A DNA stretch of 64,000 nucleotides. It comes from Lunularia cruciata. Taxonomy: Eukaryota; Streptophyta; Marchantiopsida; Lunulariales; Lunulariaceae. The stretch is taken from contig OX419760.1 in the NCBI GenBank assembly GCA_948567375.1, forward strand, positions 49,476,001 to 49,540,000, written 5' to 3'. Positions 34,952 through 45,784 of the stretch are shown here, in pieces. The position numbers and the translations under genes are program-made. How positions within the stretch are numbered: the stretch's first letter is position 1; every line of letters starts with the position of its first letter. The notes under the pieces are model-generated. The model searched no databases. It was not told the DNA's origin and saw only the letters and a list, made by a program, of their open reading frames with translations.

Positions 34952-35534
34952 CGTTATTTTAGCTTAGTTTTGAGTATCAATCTTATGTGTGTGTTTGTGA
35001 GTATGTGGAGAAGTTCAAATTATAGTCTGAGTGGGTTGGATGTTAGATTTTATTGCTCTTATTTCCATTTTGTTTGATCTTGAGTGGAGTGCAATCAAGG
35101 CAATGCCTTGACAAATCTATAAGGAATTGTTGTGTTGGTAGTACTCTGCATTAAAGAGTGTAGCACTAGATTGATGTAAAGTAATTTTGACTGAGGAAGT
35201 TGTTCCTTCAATGGAGAGGTGGAATACAATTTTGAGGCAAAGTCATTTTGTGGTGAAGTAGCCTTCTTCAAATGATTGAATCATCACAATCAATATCAAT
35301 TTGGAAAGGATTTGAAGAATTGTGATTATGGGTGTTGGTTACTTGTGATAGGTTTGCTAGTTGAGTGCTTGTTACTCTTGTCTAGGTGTGGTTTCTACCC
35401 AAGAGATTAAGGACACAATCAAGAACTAATTTGTGATTTTTACTTTCTATTTAACTATTCTTGACTAGTATCTCTATGGGAACAAACAATTACTTATTGA
35501 TTATTGCAAAAGTGATAATTGTTGGGCTGTCACA
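34952..35534 (+). repeat. R-family LTR, copy R2 (right part)
   Basis: It shares with R1 the blocks TCTAGGTGTGGTTTCTACCC, AAGAGATTAA, TCTATGGGAACAAAC and the terminal GGCTGTCACA. Its left part was separated by insertion of element B. It abuts the inverted M repeat. Confidence 0.55.
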
Positions 35535-35539
35535 AAAGA

Positions 35540-36430
35540 AATTGACTACTACTTTGTTACATAAGTAGTCTAGTCTGGCTTGATCATGACTATCATAGCA
35601 CTGATCATACTTTCCCTTCTCGGGTCTACATAAGTATCCATCTTAAATCCATTCTTCTTCCAAGGTTTACTAAAGGAAGCCTTTAGTTCCTCCGTTTCTT
35701 CCGTAAGATCACAACTTTGATTGATGGTAATCCTCATAAGCTCTCCTAGATTCCATCTTAAAACTAACCTCCAATCCATGTTGGTCCATCAAGCCAAGTT
35801 TTCTCTTTTCCCCTCCTTGTTTGGACCATCCTCACAATTACTAGCTATGATTTATGTCATGAATTATGGGAAACTAAGATTTAAATTCCATGCTAGAAAG
35901 GTGATCCAAAGTCAGCTCAAGTCCTCAAATTAGGCTATTATATCAGCTTGTCTAATTATAGGATTTTGGACTTGTGGCTTAAACTTATCTTCCTCCTTTG
36001 AATTGCATTGTGTTACAATCTTTTGCACTCAGCTTTGTGCATAGCAATCCGGCAACTCGGTTATCAACTATAACCCGTTTCTCAAAACTACTCAAAGGTA
36101 GAGGATAATCTTTGATCACCATTGTAGGCTCTCTTTGACAAAGTCTCAATTTCATACTCCTTGGAATTGCAGTCATTCTTTAATCAAACCTTAGTTGCAA
36201 TTCACATCTAATGCATAGCTTACTCTTGTTACTATCAAATTTATCTTTACACAAAGTAATTGTTCACATTGGATGTACCTTCTTGGTTGGTATGGCTTGA
36301 GTCAAGATTGCAATTAAGGCTTCTTTGGATCAAGTCTCTTCATCTTGATACAAAGTGTCCTTACTTTGGGTCTTTTGTCCTTCTAAGTCTGATCCAAGTA
36401 TTCCTCCCTTTGATACAAAGACAAATTCCT
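35540..36430 (-). repeat. Repeat M, copy 2 (inverted), decayed ORF
   Basis: The minus frame 35570-35779 reads TEETEELKASFSKPWKKNGF then KMDTYVDPRRESMISAM and IKPD, matching the 27.1-27.3 kb copy. The homology continues through CTTGACTCAAGCCATACCAAC near 36300 to about 36430. The copy is head-on with the R2 LTR end, so a rearrangement or nested insertion joined them. Confidence 0.55.
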
Positions 36431-36559
36431 TTGGTTGCATCAGATTTCTTTCTTTTGATCCAAACATCCCAATCCCTTCTATCTATCCTTTGTTTCTACT
36501 TAAAAATAAACTTTCTAGCCTAAAAATTGTAAAAACAAAAAAAATTGGGTACCACATTA

Positions 36560-38000
36560 CACCATTGACAATAAGCTAGGAAAGAAGCAAGCAAATGATG
36601 ATTTGTTATCTATGGCTTGTAATCTTGATAGAGAGGAGCAAATGGATGATACCTTCTTGGATGAGGAGCCCATCACAATCTCTATCACTTAAGAGGTTCC
36701 AATGAAGTACAAGGAGGTTGTGAACTTTGTTACAAGTGTTAACTATCCTGATGAGATGCATGCTAGGGAGAGGAAGCACTTGTAGCAAGATCTAGACCTT
36801 ACATAAGGGTGGAGAAAATTCTTTTCCATCAAGGAGCAGATGGTCTATTTCAAAGAAAAATGGGTGAGGAGGAGTCTATTCTACTCATGAAAGAGTTTCA
36901 TGATGGTTTGATATGTGGGAGTCACTTTGTAGGAAAGGTGACTACATTCAAGATTTCAAATGCAGATTACAATTGGAGGGGAATTTTCAAGGTTAGTCTT
37001 GATTATTGCAAAACTTGTAATGTTTGTCTAGCTTTTGCTAAGAATCTACCTCTACTTCACCTCTCAAATCAATTCCATTGCTAGGACCTTTTGAGAAGTG
37101 TGGAATTGAATTTATATGTCCTCTTAATAGAACCCCAAGGAACAATTAGTACATTGTAGTAGTTATTGATTACCTTACCAAGTGGGTTGCAACTAAACCA
37201 TTGAGAGACAAAAATGAATATGAAGTTGGTTGATTTCTTTATGAACACATCATCACTAGGTTTGGATGCCCTTTGGAGTTGGTTTTTGATAGAGGAGAAG
37301 AGTTTACAAGGAGCATCATTATAGCCATGCTATGAAATTTCTCTATCACACACAAAGTGACTACCTCCTATAAGCCAAACTTCAACGGCTTGGCAGAGAG
37401 AACCAATCAAACCTTGTGCATGATGTTGGCCAAAGATGCACAAATAGAGGGGGCAAGAAATAATTGGGACAAGAGGATTTATATAGTTTTATGGGAGTAT
37501 AGGATAGTCATGAAGACATCCACCAAAAATTCTCTATTTTATTTTGTATGTGGTATTGAGTTTACTTTACCTATTCACTTTGATCTTCCTACTTTTCAAA
37601 GCATTCATAAAGAAATAAAGAAGGTATAAGGAGGTGATTTAAAGAAGTCAAGGAAGGAGCAACTCATGGAATTGGAGGAGGCAAGAGAAATTGCTATGGT
37701 TTGAGTGGAGCAAACCCAAAGGAAACAAAAGGAGGGCTATGACAAGAGGCAAGGCAAGAAGAAGGTGAAGCTCTTCAAGGAAGGTAATTGGTTAATGTTG
37801 TTTGATTCCATTTGATCCAAAAGGGTACAAAAGAAGTTATTGCCTAAGTACTTTGGACCTTTCATAGTGGAGAAGGTGGGGTAATTACACCTTTGATTTC
37901 AAGGAGTTGGGAGAAAGACAGTTTGATAGGATTAACCATGATAAATTAAAGTTGTATTAGAGAAGGTAAAGGGACTTTCACTCTGTGGACAAAGTGAAAT
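36560..38000 (+). pseudogene. Ty3/gypsy RNase H tail, H2C2 and integrase fragment (Tat/Athila-like)
   Basis: From about 36590 the frame reads ANDDLLSMACNLDREEQMDD, the end of an RNase H/linker. Frame 36809-37084 contains MKEFHDGLICGSHFVGKVTT and YCKTCNVC, the His2Cys2 zinc finger. VVVIDYLTKWVATKPLRD (about 37150-37210) and ITRFGCPLELVFDRGEEF (about 37250-37300) cover the first two Asp regions. SYKPNFNGLAERTNQTL at 37370 covers the Glu, and WDKRIYIVLWEYRIVMKTS follows. The wording matches Tat/Athila-type plant gypsy integrases rather than the chromoviruses B and D. Frameshifts and stops inactivate it. RT and gag are absent, so this is a 3' fragment. Confidence 0.85.
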
Positions 38001-38018
38001 CTTAGTCTAGGGGTAAAT

Positions 38019-38197
38019 GTAACACTTGATGCATGTATGCTCTATAGAGATATTAATTTTAATATTGCAAGTAATGGAGACATGTTATCTATATGGAGTT
38101 TAGCTAAGCTTCTACATTAGTCATCATTAGCTAGATTTAGTCCTAGCTAAAATAACGGTATACATGAACTCTAAAGTGCCACAAGAATCAGTTCATT
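38019..38197 (+). repeat. LTR start downstream of the Tat-like fragment, interrupted by element E (inferred)
   Basis: A purine-rich CTAGGGGTAAA precedes TGTAACACTTGATGC at 38019, as a polypurine tract precedes a 3' LTR. The segment ends where element E begins. The continuation would be R3 at 48106. Confidence 0.4.
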
Positions 38198-38632
38198 CAA
38201 ATCACACTCAAATTGGATTTGTACTTGCTCCTTCAATCAACAATCTATTATCAATCAAACAATGATTACAATCAAGCCACACCCACTCTAGCTAAGAGAC
38301 TCCAAATGACACTTGCCAACCTCTATCTACCATAGCTAGGAACTCTTAGGCTCAACATCAGAGAAGTTAGCTCTATGGAGTTGCACTTTGAAAGTATACC
38401 CTATTTTCTGACCTAAGTCTCTAGCCCTCATGGAACCATTGAGGGCACATCCGACAGTGCAAATAATGCATGTGATTGTGGGTCCCATCATGTGATTAGT
38501 AGCCCTAACATGAAATCAGACTGCCAATAAGTAGTCCATGAGTAACTACCAAAATACCTATGATTGCCGACATTATGACTCTAGCATCCGAGCAAACTAG
38601 CTTTGGTGCTAAAAATGTTATGACAACTATCA
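38198..38632 (-). repeat. 3' LTR of element E
   Basis: It matches 47683-48100 over its length: ATCACACTCAAATTGGAT, CTCTAGCTAAGAGACT, TCTATCTACCATAGC, GGAGTTGCACTTTGAA, CATGTGATTAGTA and CATGAGTAACTAC. Identity is roughly 80 percent by eye with indels. Confidence 0.8.
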
Positions 38633-38634
38633 CA

Positions 38635-38636
38635 TT

Positions 38637-38715
<79 letters not shown>
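38635..38715. repeat. (CATA)n(TA)n compound microsatellite
   Basis: About seven CATA units run into about 26 TA units, right at the inner end of the E 3' LTR. Confidence 0.95.
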
Positions 38716-38718
<3 letters not shown>

Positions 38719-38999
38719 TACACAACATTCATTATTGTCAACATCATACTCTATAGAAGAAAAACTCACACATAAGTCATACATGAACTCTAAAGTTCCA
38801 CAATTTCCTTCCTATTTTGTGGTTATATCCCTCTAACTCTAGATGGCCATCTACTCTAAATATGTGATATTCCCTCTGGTGGGCAAGAATTAAGGAGGTT
38901 GGGTACTATCAAGCCCCATCATTAGTAGTTTGTCTACAATCTATACCACATAAAGGATGAACTAGCTATAGGTCAAGTACATACAGGACATAACCACTA

Positions 39000-39900
39000 T
39001 TCTTGAGGAACCACCATGAGGGGAGGAGTCAAGCATGCCATATGCCATCCTCTTGAATAGTTATCACTCACCAACATAGTAGCAACTCCACCAAAAGAGC
39101 CACATAACATACACCTCAAGCATGTACATATAGGTGCTAAGCTTGGGTCCATAGTGCCATCAATGTTTGGGAGGTGACATTGTGCACATGATCCAACCAA
39201 GGTAATTGGAGATCTCAAGTGATCTCTTTGCAAACCATACTTAAGCAATTCTCTCTTCACCATCTGAACCACTCTCTCTTCCCAACCATCTGCCTTAGGG
39301 TGATCTCAAAAGGTAGTATGATCATCAATCAAGGCCTTGTCACACAAGACTTGAAACTCTCCCAAGAACTTTATACCCTGATCAATCAAAACCTCAATTG
39401 GTGCACCAAAATGACTAAGAACCCAATCTAGGAACAAGTAAGCCATCCCCTTCATTGAACTTGTCAAGAAGTGCTACCAACTCAATCCACTTTGAGAAGT
39501 CTCCACCATAACCAAAACATAATGATGTTGTCCCACAATCAACAATAAAGGTCAAACAAAGTCCAAACTCCAATGGTAACCCAATCTTATAATAGGTAAT
39601 GGATGTAACTATGGCATAAGAGCATTAAATGATGCTCTAACTTGGTCATAAACCACACATCTTGCAACAAATGGCTATACATTGGTCTGCATATTGTGTC
39701 ACCAATAATGACTATGGAGTAAGCTATATGTATGATTTACTCCAAAATTTTCTAGCTTTTCATGAGCATGACATACCAACTATGGTCTTTGAGATAGAAA
39801 TGGTACTACTCACACTCTACTACCCACCCAAGTACAAAGGTGTTTGTCTTCTAATCTAAACCACTTAGCTCATTAAAGAACATGATCTCTCTCCTTCGCA
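39000..39900 (-). pseudogene. Element E integrase remnant
   Basis: Minus-strand segments in different frames read FSKWIELVALLDKFNEG (39440-39520), SHFGAPIEVLIDQGIKFLG (39340-39420, with the second catalytic Asp) and DHPKADGWEERVVQMVKREL (39235-39300, with the Glu region), then KYGLQRDHL. Stops and frameshifts separate them. The order and wording identify a Ty3/gypsy integrase. Confidence 0.75.
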
Positions 39901-40008
39901 CCAATTGTGTCACACTAAACACCAATGCAAAAATAATCCATCACTAAGACATCATCATGAATGTCTTGCTAACTTGTACCAATATCTCCACTCTTTGGAT
40001 CTTTGACC

Positions 40009-40495
40009 TTAATAGCTCCCTCCTATATGTATTGAGATAGATACCACCAAGGCCTCAAAAAATATACATAGAAAGGTAGATGCATGCCAACTTGGCACCA
40101 TCTCTTCATCTATCTCACCATGCCAACATGCTTTGGTTTGATCCCATTGGTTGGGACATGGGTATCTACTCAACCCATCTGTATCATGGTTCACCACTTT
40201 AGGTCTATGAAAAATGTTGAAATCATACTCTTGTAAAATCATATCATGCAAGCTTTCCTAACAGCTTATTAGACTCCATCAACTTCTTTAGTGATTGATA
40301 ATCAATGATGAGAGTGAAAGGATTACCAAATAGATAACATTGGAAATGTGTTATTGCCCGAACTACTCTTAAGCAATGTCCCTCATATGAAGTATACTTC
40401 ACTATTGTTGAATTGTTGGAGCAACTAGCATAGGGAACCACAAACTCCTTCTTGTCATCATCTTGTTGGGTGAGCATTGCTCCAAGCCCCAACAT
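40009..40495 (-). pseudogene. Element E RNase H
   Basis: Two minus-strand frames read LGLGAMLTQQDDDKKEFVVP, then YTSYEGHCLRVVRAITHFQC and LFGNPFTLIIDYQSLKKLME (40244-40495), and DMILQEYDFNIFHRPKVVNH and DGLSRYP (40130-40251). These are the standard gypsy RNase H blocks up to the A/GLSR end. Catalytic positions are altered (IIDYQ for TDHQ) and a frame change separates the halves. Confidence 0.85.
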
Positions 40496-40599
40496 ACTCC
40501 AATAAGTATGAACCTAGAATGGTCACCCTTTGATCAATCTCCTAAGAATAGTGGTAGATATCAACCTTTCCTTGAGCTCTATAAAAGCTCTCTCTTGCT

Positions 40600-41370
40600 C
40601 ATCTCCCCAACACCACTCTTGTGTAAGCTTAGTCAGCTTCATCAAGGGCTTGGCAATGACACTCTAAAATATTGGCAATAGAAATTTTCCAACCTGAGGA
40701 ATGCTCTCACTCTACTCACATCCATAGGCTGAAAAATACATGCAATGGGCTCCACCTTGGTTTGTTGAACATCAATTCCTCAAGGGTAGATAGTGTGACC
40801 CAAATACTCCACTTGCTTTAAGAAGAATCTACACTTCCTAGGATGTAATTTGAGTCCATGAGATCTCAACCTCTCAAACACCTCAACAATTGTTTCTCAT
40901 GCTCCTCCACAATGGTGCTATAGACCAAAATGTTATCGATATAGCACTAAGAAAAATCCAGTCTTGTCCATGACCCCATTCAACAATATATTCTTTAACC
41001 CAAATGGTAAGAGCCTCCACTAACATTATACATCCTTACCATTAGGATCAATAGCCCAAAATTTTGTCTTGGACTTTTCTTCCTCCTCCTTGATCAGCAA
41101 TTGATGACATCCTACTCAAAGATCCAAAGTGTTGAAAACCTTTACACGCCCATTCGCATCAAAGATCTCCTTAGGTGTAGGCATAACATAACAATAAGCC
41201 CTAGTTTGTTGGTTGATAGGATAGAGATCTCCATAGATCTACATATCTATGTAGTTTCCATGCATATCCTTCTTGGCTAACATCAATGTAGTTGAAGCAT
41301 ACTCTCCATGTGAAATCTCTACCAGACCAACCTCAAAAGGTCTCTACTCTTAAATCAATGCTCTCTCCAT
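40600..41370 (-). pseudogene. Element E reverse transcriptase remnant
   Basis: The minus strand reads WRLLPFGLKN near 41020, then a palm region near 40935 whose codons resemble IDNILVYS across a frameshift, then HGLKLHPRKCRFFLKQVEYL followed by GHTIYP near 40800-40870, and GIDVQQTKVEPIA. This is the Ty3/gypsy RT thumb and connection, broken by stops. Confidence 0.8.
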
Positions 41371-43500
41371 GTCACTATATCTATAGGGACATCAAAAAAT
41401 TGGAATATCACTAATAAGCTCAATCCAAATACCTAGTCCTTTTAGAGCACCCAAATCCTTCATATTGAAAGAAAACAACTCGTGTAGCTCCTCAAGAACC
41501 TCCAAACTTTCCATCTTTCCCCTCTTGTAAGCTTGGCTCCAATGTTTAGCTCCCAAGTATTTGCTATAATTGATGCAAGAGTGGAAGATGCATTGATTTG
41601 CTACTAAACTAGGCCCTTAGGAGCAATAATTTCATAACCCCAACCACTAGAGTCCCCAACCTCAATGTGGAAAACTCCCTTTGCTTTGACTGCAAGCTCT
41701 GAACGTCATCTATTTGCATCCCAAGTTGACCAAAGGTGTAACCCAAGTAGACCACACTCACTAGTAGCCATTGGTTGAGTTCCAAGAATACCTTTCCCAC
41801 TCAATTTAGTGCCTCTAACATGTGTTTGAATTGTCTCAATGAGCAATAGATCTCACAAAAGTTTGAGTGGTGATACCTATCAAGTACATCATATGATGCT
41901 CTTCCAAGCCAAGGCTCACAATCTAGGTCAAAACATTTAGGTCCATAGCTTGACCTAAAACCTAATTCTTGGATGCCTTTAACACTATTATGACAAAGGT
42001 AATATTGGTACAAAAACCCATTTTTTTTTCTCTCTCTCACTCATTGGCGTGAGGCTTCACCAAATACTATAATTGTGAGTCCCAAATAAGTCCAAGACCT
42101 CCTTCTTAAAAAGCATGGGAGCTTGGGAAAGTCATAAGTGTTGGCAATATGGCTCTTGACTATCCAAAAAGTTTCACCATTGCTATAGGTGACCTATTAG
42201 TCACTACCACCGTTTGAGGCTGGTGCCCAAGCTCCAAATGTCATCAACAATAAAGAGATCTAGTTGTTGAATCCATCATAAGCACACTATAGAACTTCTT
42301 TAGGTAAGAGGTTCATTCACCAAAGACAAAGATGATAAGCCCATGACCCCACTCTAGCTACATCCAACAACATTGTAGGTCTCATTCAAGAATGAACCTC
42401 ATGTGTACTTGCCACTACCCATGTATGAGAATCACCCATCAAAAGAATATTCTCCAAAATGTAGATTAGAGAAATGGACTGATGAACCTAGAGATGTTGT
42501 AGTATAATATCATCTCCTAAAATAGACCAAAATGGGGATGCTAGAGACCTTGACCTTAGCAATCATGGGTATGTCTCTTACATTACCATCCAAAAATCAC
42601 CAAATGAATAGGACTATGTCTCTCCAAATCCTACATCCCCAAGAAGGAAATGACTATTGGTAGGGCATTTTGGTAACCTTGATTGTTGATAGTGGTAATA
42701 ACTCAAGATACCAATAGGCCAAGTATGCCATATGATGTAGAGAGACTTGCCTAGAAGTCTTATCTCTCTCCACATACAAGTACCTCTATACTTGTATATC
42801 TACATGTAGTATTGTAACTAGTTTAGTGCTAATCTTACAAGAAAAACTCCAATAGACATACTCTCTCTACTACCAAGCAATGAATATGATATCCAAAGGT
42901 GACAAGGTAATAGACTCTGAAAATTCATCCTCACATTGGTCTCTTGGTGGTACAAAGGCTCCATTCCAAGCTTTTTATATCAACTAATTTACATGTTGCT
43001 ACAATGCCTTCTCAAAACTCCACAAAGGAACATCCAAGGTGGATGGAATGATCTCACTTGTAATCCAAATGCACGTGATCTCCTTTGCTATTGGATTATC
43101 TTCTACATGAGCGTTCCCTTCCAATAAGTCACCAAGCCAAGTAACAAAACCACTAAAAGTTGAAACTGATGCCATGATCCTTGACTATAGTGGGCCAAGA
43201 CTGCCACTACTAAAGTGTACTAGTAAGAAACATATCCGTCCCTCACTTGACTCCCAGCCTGGTCTATAGGAGGTTGTCTCCTCCTAATAGTCAATATTGA
43301 AACCCATGGAGTATGACACTACCCCACCAACTAGCATATCCTATGACTCTACTACTATCACAATGGCATGAAGCTATCAATCAAATGATAAGGCTAAATC
43401 TGGACAATGAGCTCTCCACATGATGAATTGTGATGTATTGTGTAGAACCTTCCCTCTCCTAGAGATGTCTAGATTTTAAATGGACACTTTTCCACATTGG
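41371..43500 (-). other. Element E interior between protease and RT, decayed
   Basis: Minus-strand frames such as 41801-42040 (YLCHNSVKGIQELGFRSSYG) and 41609-41800 are probably the protease-RT linker, which is unusually long here. Nothing else is recognisable. Confidence 0.45.
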
Positions 43501-43510
43501 TCTTTTGTAG

Positions 43511-43765
43511 CTAAGGATCAACAACTAGAGCCTTTGCCAACATAAGGGGCTGCACACCAAAGTCTAATAAGGCTCTTTGTGTTGTATAGACCTTCCATAG
43601 AGGTCCCACCAAATGGGAAATCCCTCTCTTTTTACCTAGTAGGACAACTCCAAGTGTGAATTGAGCTCTCTCAAAGGCAGGTCTAGTTGGTAAATCCTCC
43701 AACCTAGCCATTGCTACTTGCCATAAACCACTAGTTGCTGAGTGGATCCCATGCTCCTCAACCAA
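43511..43765 (-). pseudogene. Element E aspartic protease region
   Basis: The 84-codon minus frame ends TTQRALLDFGVQPLMLAKAL. LLDFGVQP stands where gypsy proteases have LLDSGAQP, so the catalytic Asp survives but Ser-Ala are replaced by Phe-Val. Placement between the gag zinc knuckle and RT supports the call. Confidence 0.65.
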
Positions 43766-43899
43766 GCCAACTCAACTATCAACCATATGTGCTCTAGAAG
43801 TATGAACCACATCATCCTTACTCTCACAAAGTGTGGCAACTAATCAAAACATTGGATTTGGGTCAACTTTTAATGTAAACATGTCATTGGCTAAGAATA

Positions 43900-45350
43900 G
43901 AGGAAAGTGAATAATTAACTAAGCCACTCCAAACATTATGCTGTACTTTTGTGTAGTAGTAGGTGATTGACTAGCATTTGGTTCACCATGCACTCCATTA
44001 CCACCTACTACCCCTACAATAGGATATCTAGGAGCCATGGATGTCATTTATAGTGCCTTAAAGAGTGTGAAAGATTAGGGAAGTCTGACTTGTCTACCAA
44101 TCTCTCCTCTTTGTAGGTCCAACTCCATTGATGCTCCTCTGAGCTTCTAGAGCACGTATGACACTCCTTGTCACTATTGCAGATGCATCTAACTATGATG
44201 CTTCATGCATAAAGTCCAAGATGTCTTTATCACCAGCATAAGAGGTGGAAGCCTCAACACCCAAAACTAATCTTGTTTGGGCTATGGTCATGCTTACCAA
44301 TCTCTGCTCCAACTACTCAATCCAAGAGGCTATGGTTGTATCAAAAGCAAGAGTAGGTATTAAACTCCTACCACGTGTGGGTCCTCTACCACCTCATCCT
44401 CCATGACCTAGAGCTCCTCTACCACTTGCCATAATAGCCCTACCACTCCATAACTCTAGATGAAGGTCAAGCACTGGTCACTAGTGTTACCAAATCTATA
44501 GAAATGGTCACACTATCCTTATGATAGCTGTGATGCACTAGGAGTATCATGTCCATTGCCTTGAGTTCACTCTCTCTTATGGTGAGATCCACCACAAGTC
44601 CAACAAGCAACATCACTATTTACTAGTTGTTGTTGACTTGAAAATGAAGGTAGGGGTCTAGCTACACTAGGCCCTCCACTTGCTCCATAAGATCTAGGTT
44701 GGCCACTCTACCCTCAAAAGCCAACATGATGTGCACTTTGATGCACTCTAGAAGGAATAAAATATATGGATGAGGTCTTCCTACCAAATCCAAGTGTCAC
44801 CACTCTCTCCACCATGTTGAGCTCAATATGCTAAACTTAACTAAAGACCATGTCCAAAGTAGATGAGATAGTCAATAACAACATAACATCAAGTACTTTA
44901 CCAAATCCAAGTTTCACAACTCTCTCTACCATGTTGAGCTCAATATGCTCAACAAAACTAAAGACCAATGCCAAAGTAGATGAGGTAGTCAATAACAACA
45001 TAACATTACGTACTCTACATTGCAACTCCTTGTGTAGGATCCCATACCAAAACTATACTACTTGGGCCTCAATAACTCCTTGAGTGAACCTAATTGGCTA
45101 TCTCATGCAAGTGTATGCCTCATATAGGATCTCTCTAACCTTCCATTGGGGCTTCTACAAGCTCCTCAGCTTGTCACTCCACACTCCCTAGTAGTTCTAT
45201 CTCAAGCATTGGAAGAATTCCACCATGGGGTTAAACCTTGATATTGCACCACCTCTTGTAGTGGTTCCCCCACTTGTAGTAGCACCATCTCCAACTAATG
45301 CACCTCCACTAGATATACTAATACTTCTAGAGCTAAAACTGATTGTTATT
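43900..45350 (-). pseudogene. Element E gag region with broken zinc knuckle
   Basis: Near 44575-44625 the minus strand reads CWTCGGSHHKRE followed by TGA. A Cys codon is expected there to complete a CCHC knuckle, so one substitution destroyed it. A second degraded knuckle (FGNTSDQC) follows. The capsid portion toward 45350 is not readable. The minus-strand repeat at 44837-45025 (LGFGKVLDVMLLLTISSTL) reflects two ~90-bp tandem copies. Confidence 0.55.
44850..45010. repeat. Tandem duplication within element E gag
   Basis: AAAGTAGATGAG(A/G)TAGTCAATAACAACATAACAT occurs near 44855 and again near 44972. Flanking CTCTCTACCATGTTGAGCTC and ACTAAAGACCA blocks are also doubled, giving a period of about 117 bases. 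Confidence 0.8.
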
Positions 45351-45351
45351 A

Positions 45352-45784
45352 CCAGGTGTAAAAGACCGAAACCGAGGAGAGAAATAGGAGAATGGAAACT
45401 CACATTGGGACACTTGAATGAGGGAAAACTCCGAATGCCTAGCATGAGCTTCGGCCTTGGTATTTATAGGTAGCATACAAGTCCCTTGAAGCTTCTCAAG
45501 AAGCTTCCTTGAGCCGCTTTCTTGGAGTGCAAGCCAAGTTAACTAGGAAGCTTCTCAAGAAGCTTCCTTCTAGAAGCCGCCTACTTGGCGTGCAAGCTAA
45601 GCTAGTTAGAAGCTTCTAGAAGTTTCCTTCTAGAAGCTACCTACTTAGGGCGCAAGTTAACTAGTTAGGAAGCTTCCCAAGAAGCTTCTTAGATGCTTCT
45701 AGAATATTCTAGGCTATTTTGTCTTATTATCTACTTCATAAGCTCGACTAACTTCATTGCTAAACTCCATATTGTTACACCAGG
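45352..45784 (-). mobile_element. Solo LTR of the B/D chromovirus family with perfect TSD
   Basis: A single 423-bp LTR (45357-45779), TGTAAAAGACC to ATTGTTACA, is bounded by CCAGG on both sides (45352-45356 and 45780-45784). No internal sequence remains, as expected from LTR-LTR recombination. It has the same length as the D LTR (60978-61400) and differs at about 18 positions by my count, mostly transitions. It sits inside element E, so it arrived later. Confidence 0.95.
45609..45626. promoter_or_regulatory. Heat-shock-element-like array in solo LTR
   Basis: GAAGCTTCTAGAAGTTTC gives four alternating GAA/TTC units at exact 5-bp spacing. A second three-unit array (TTCtaGAAtaTTC) is at 45697-45709. 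Both lie upstream of the TATTTATAGG TATA complement near 45460 in the element orientation. Confidence 0.7.

Noticed and set aside
38580-38784. Tyr/Ile repeat proteins on both strands
   Set aside because: These are translations of the (CATA)n(TA)n microsatellite.
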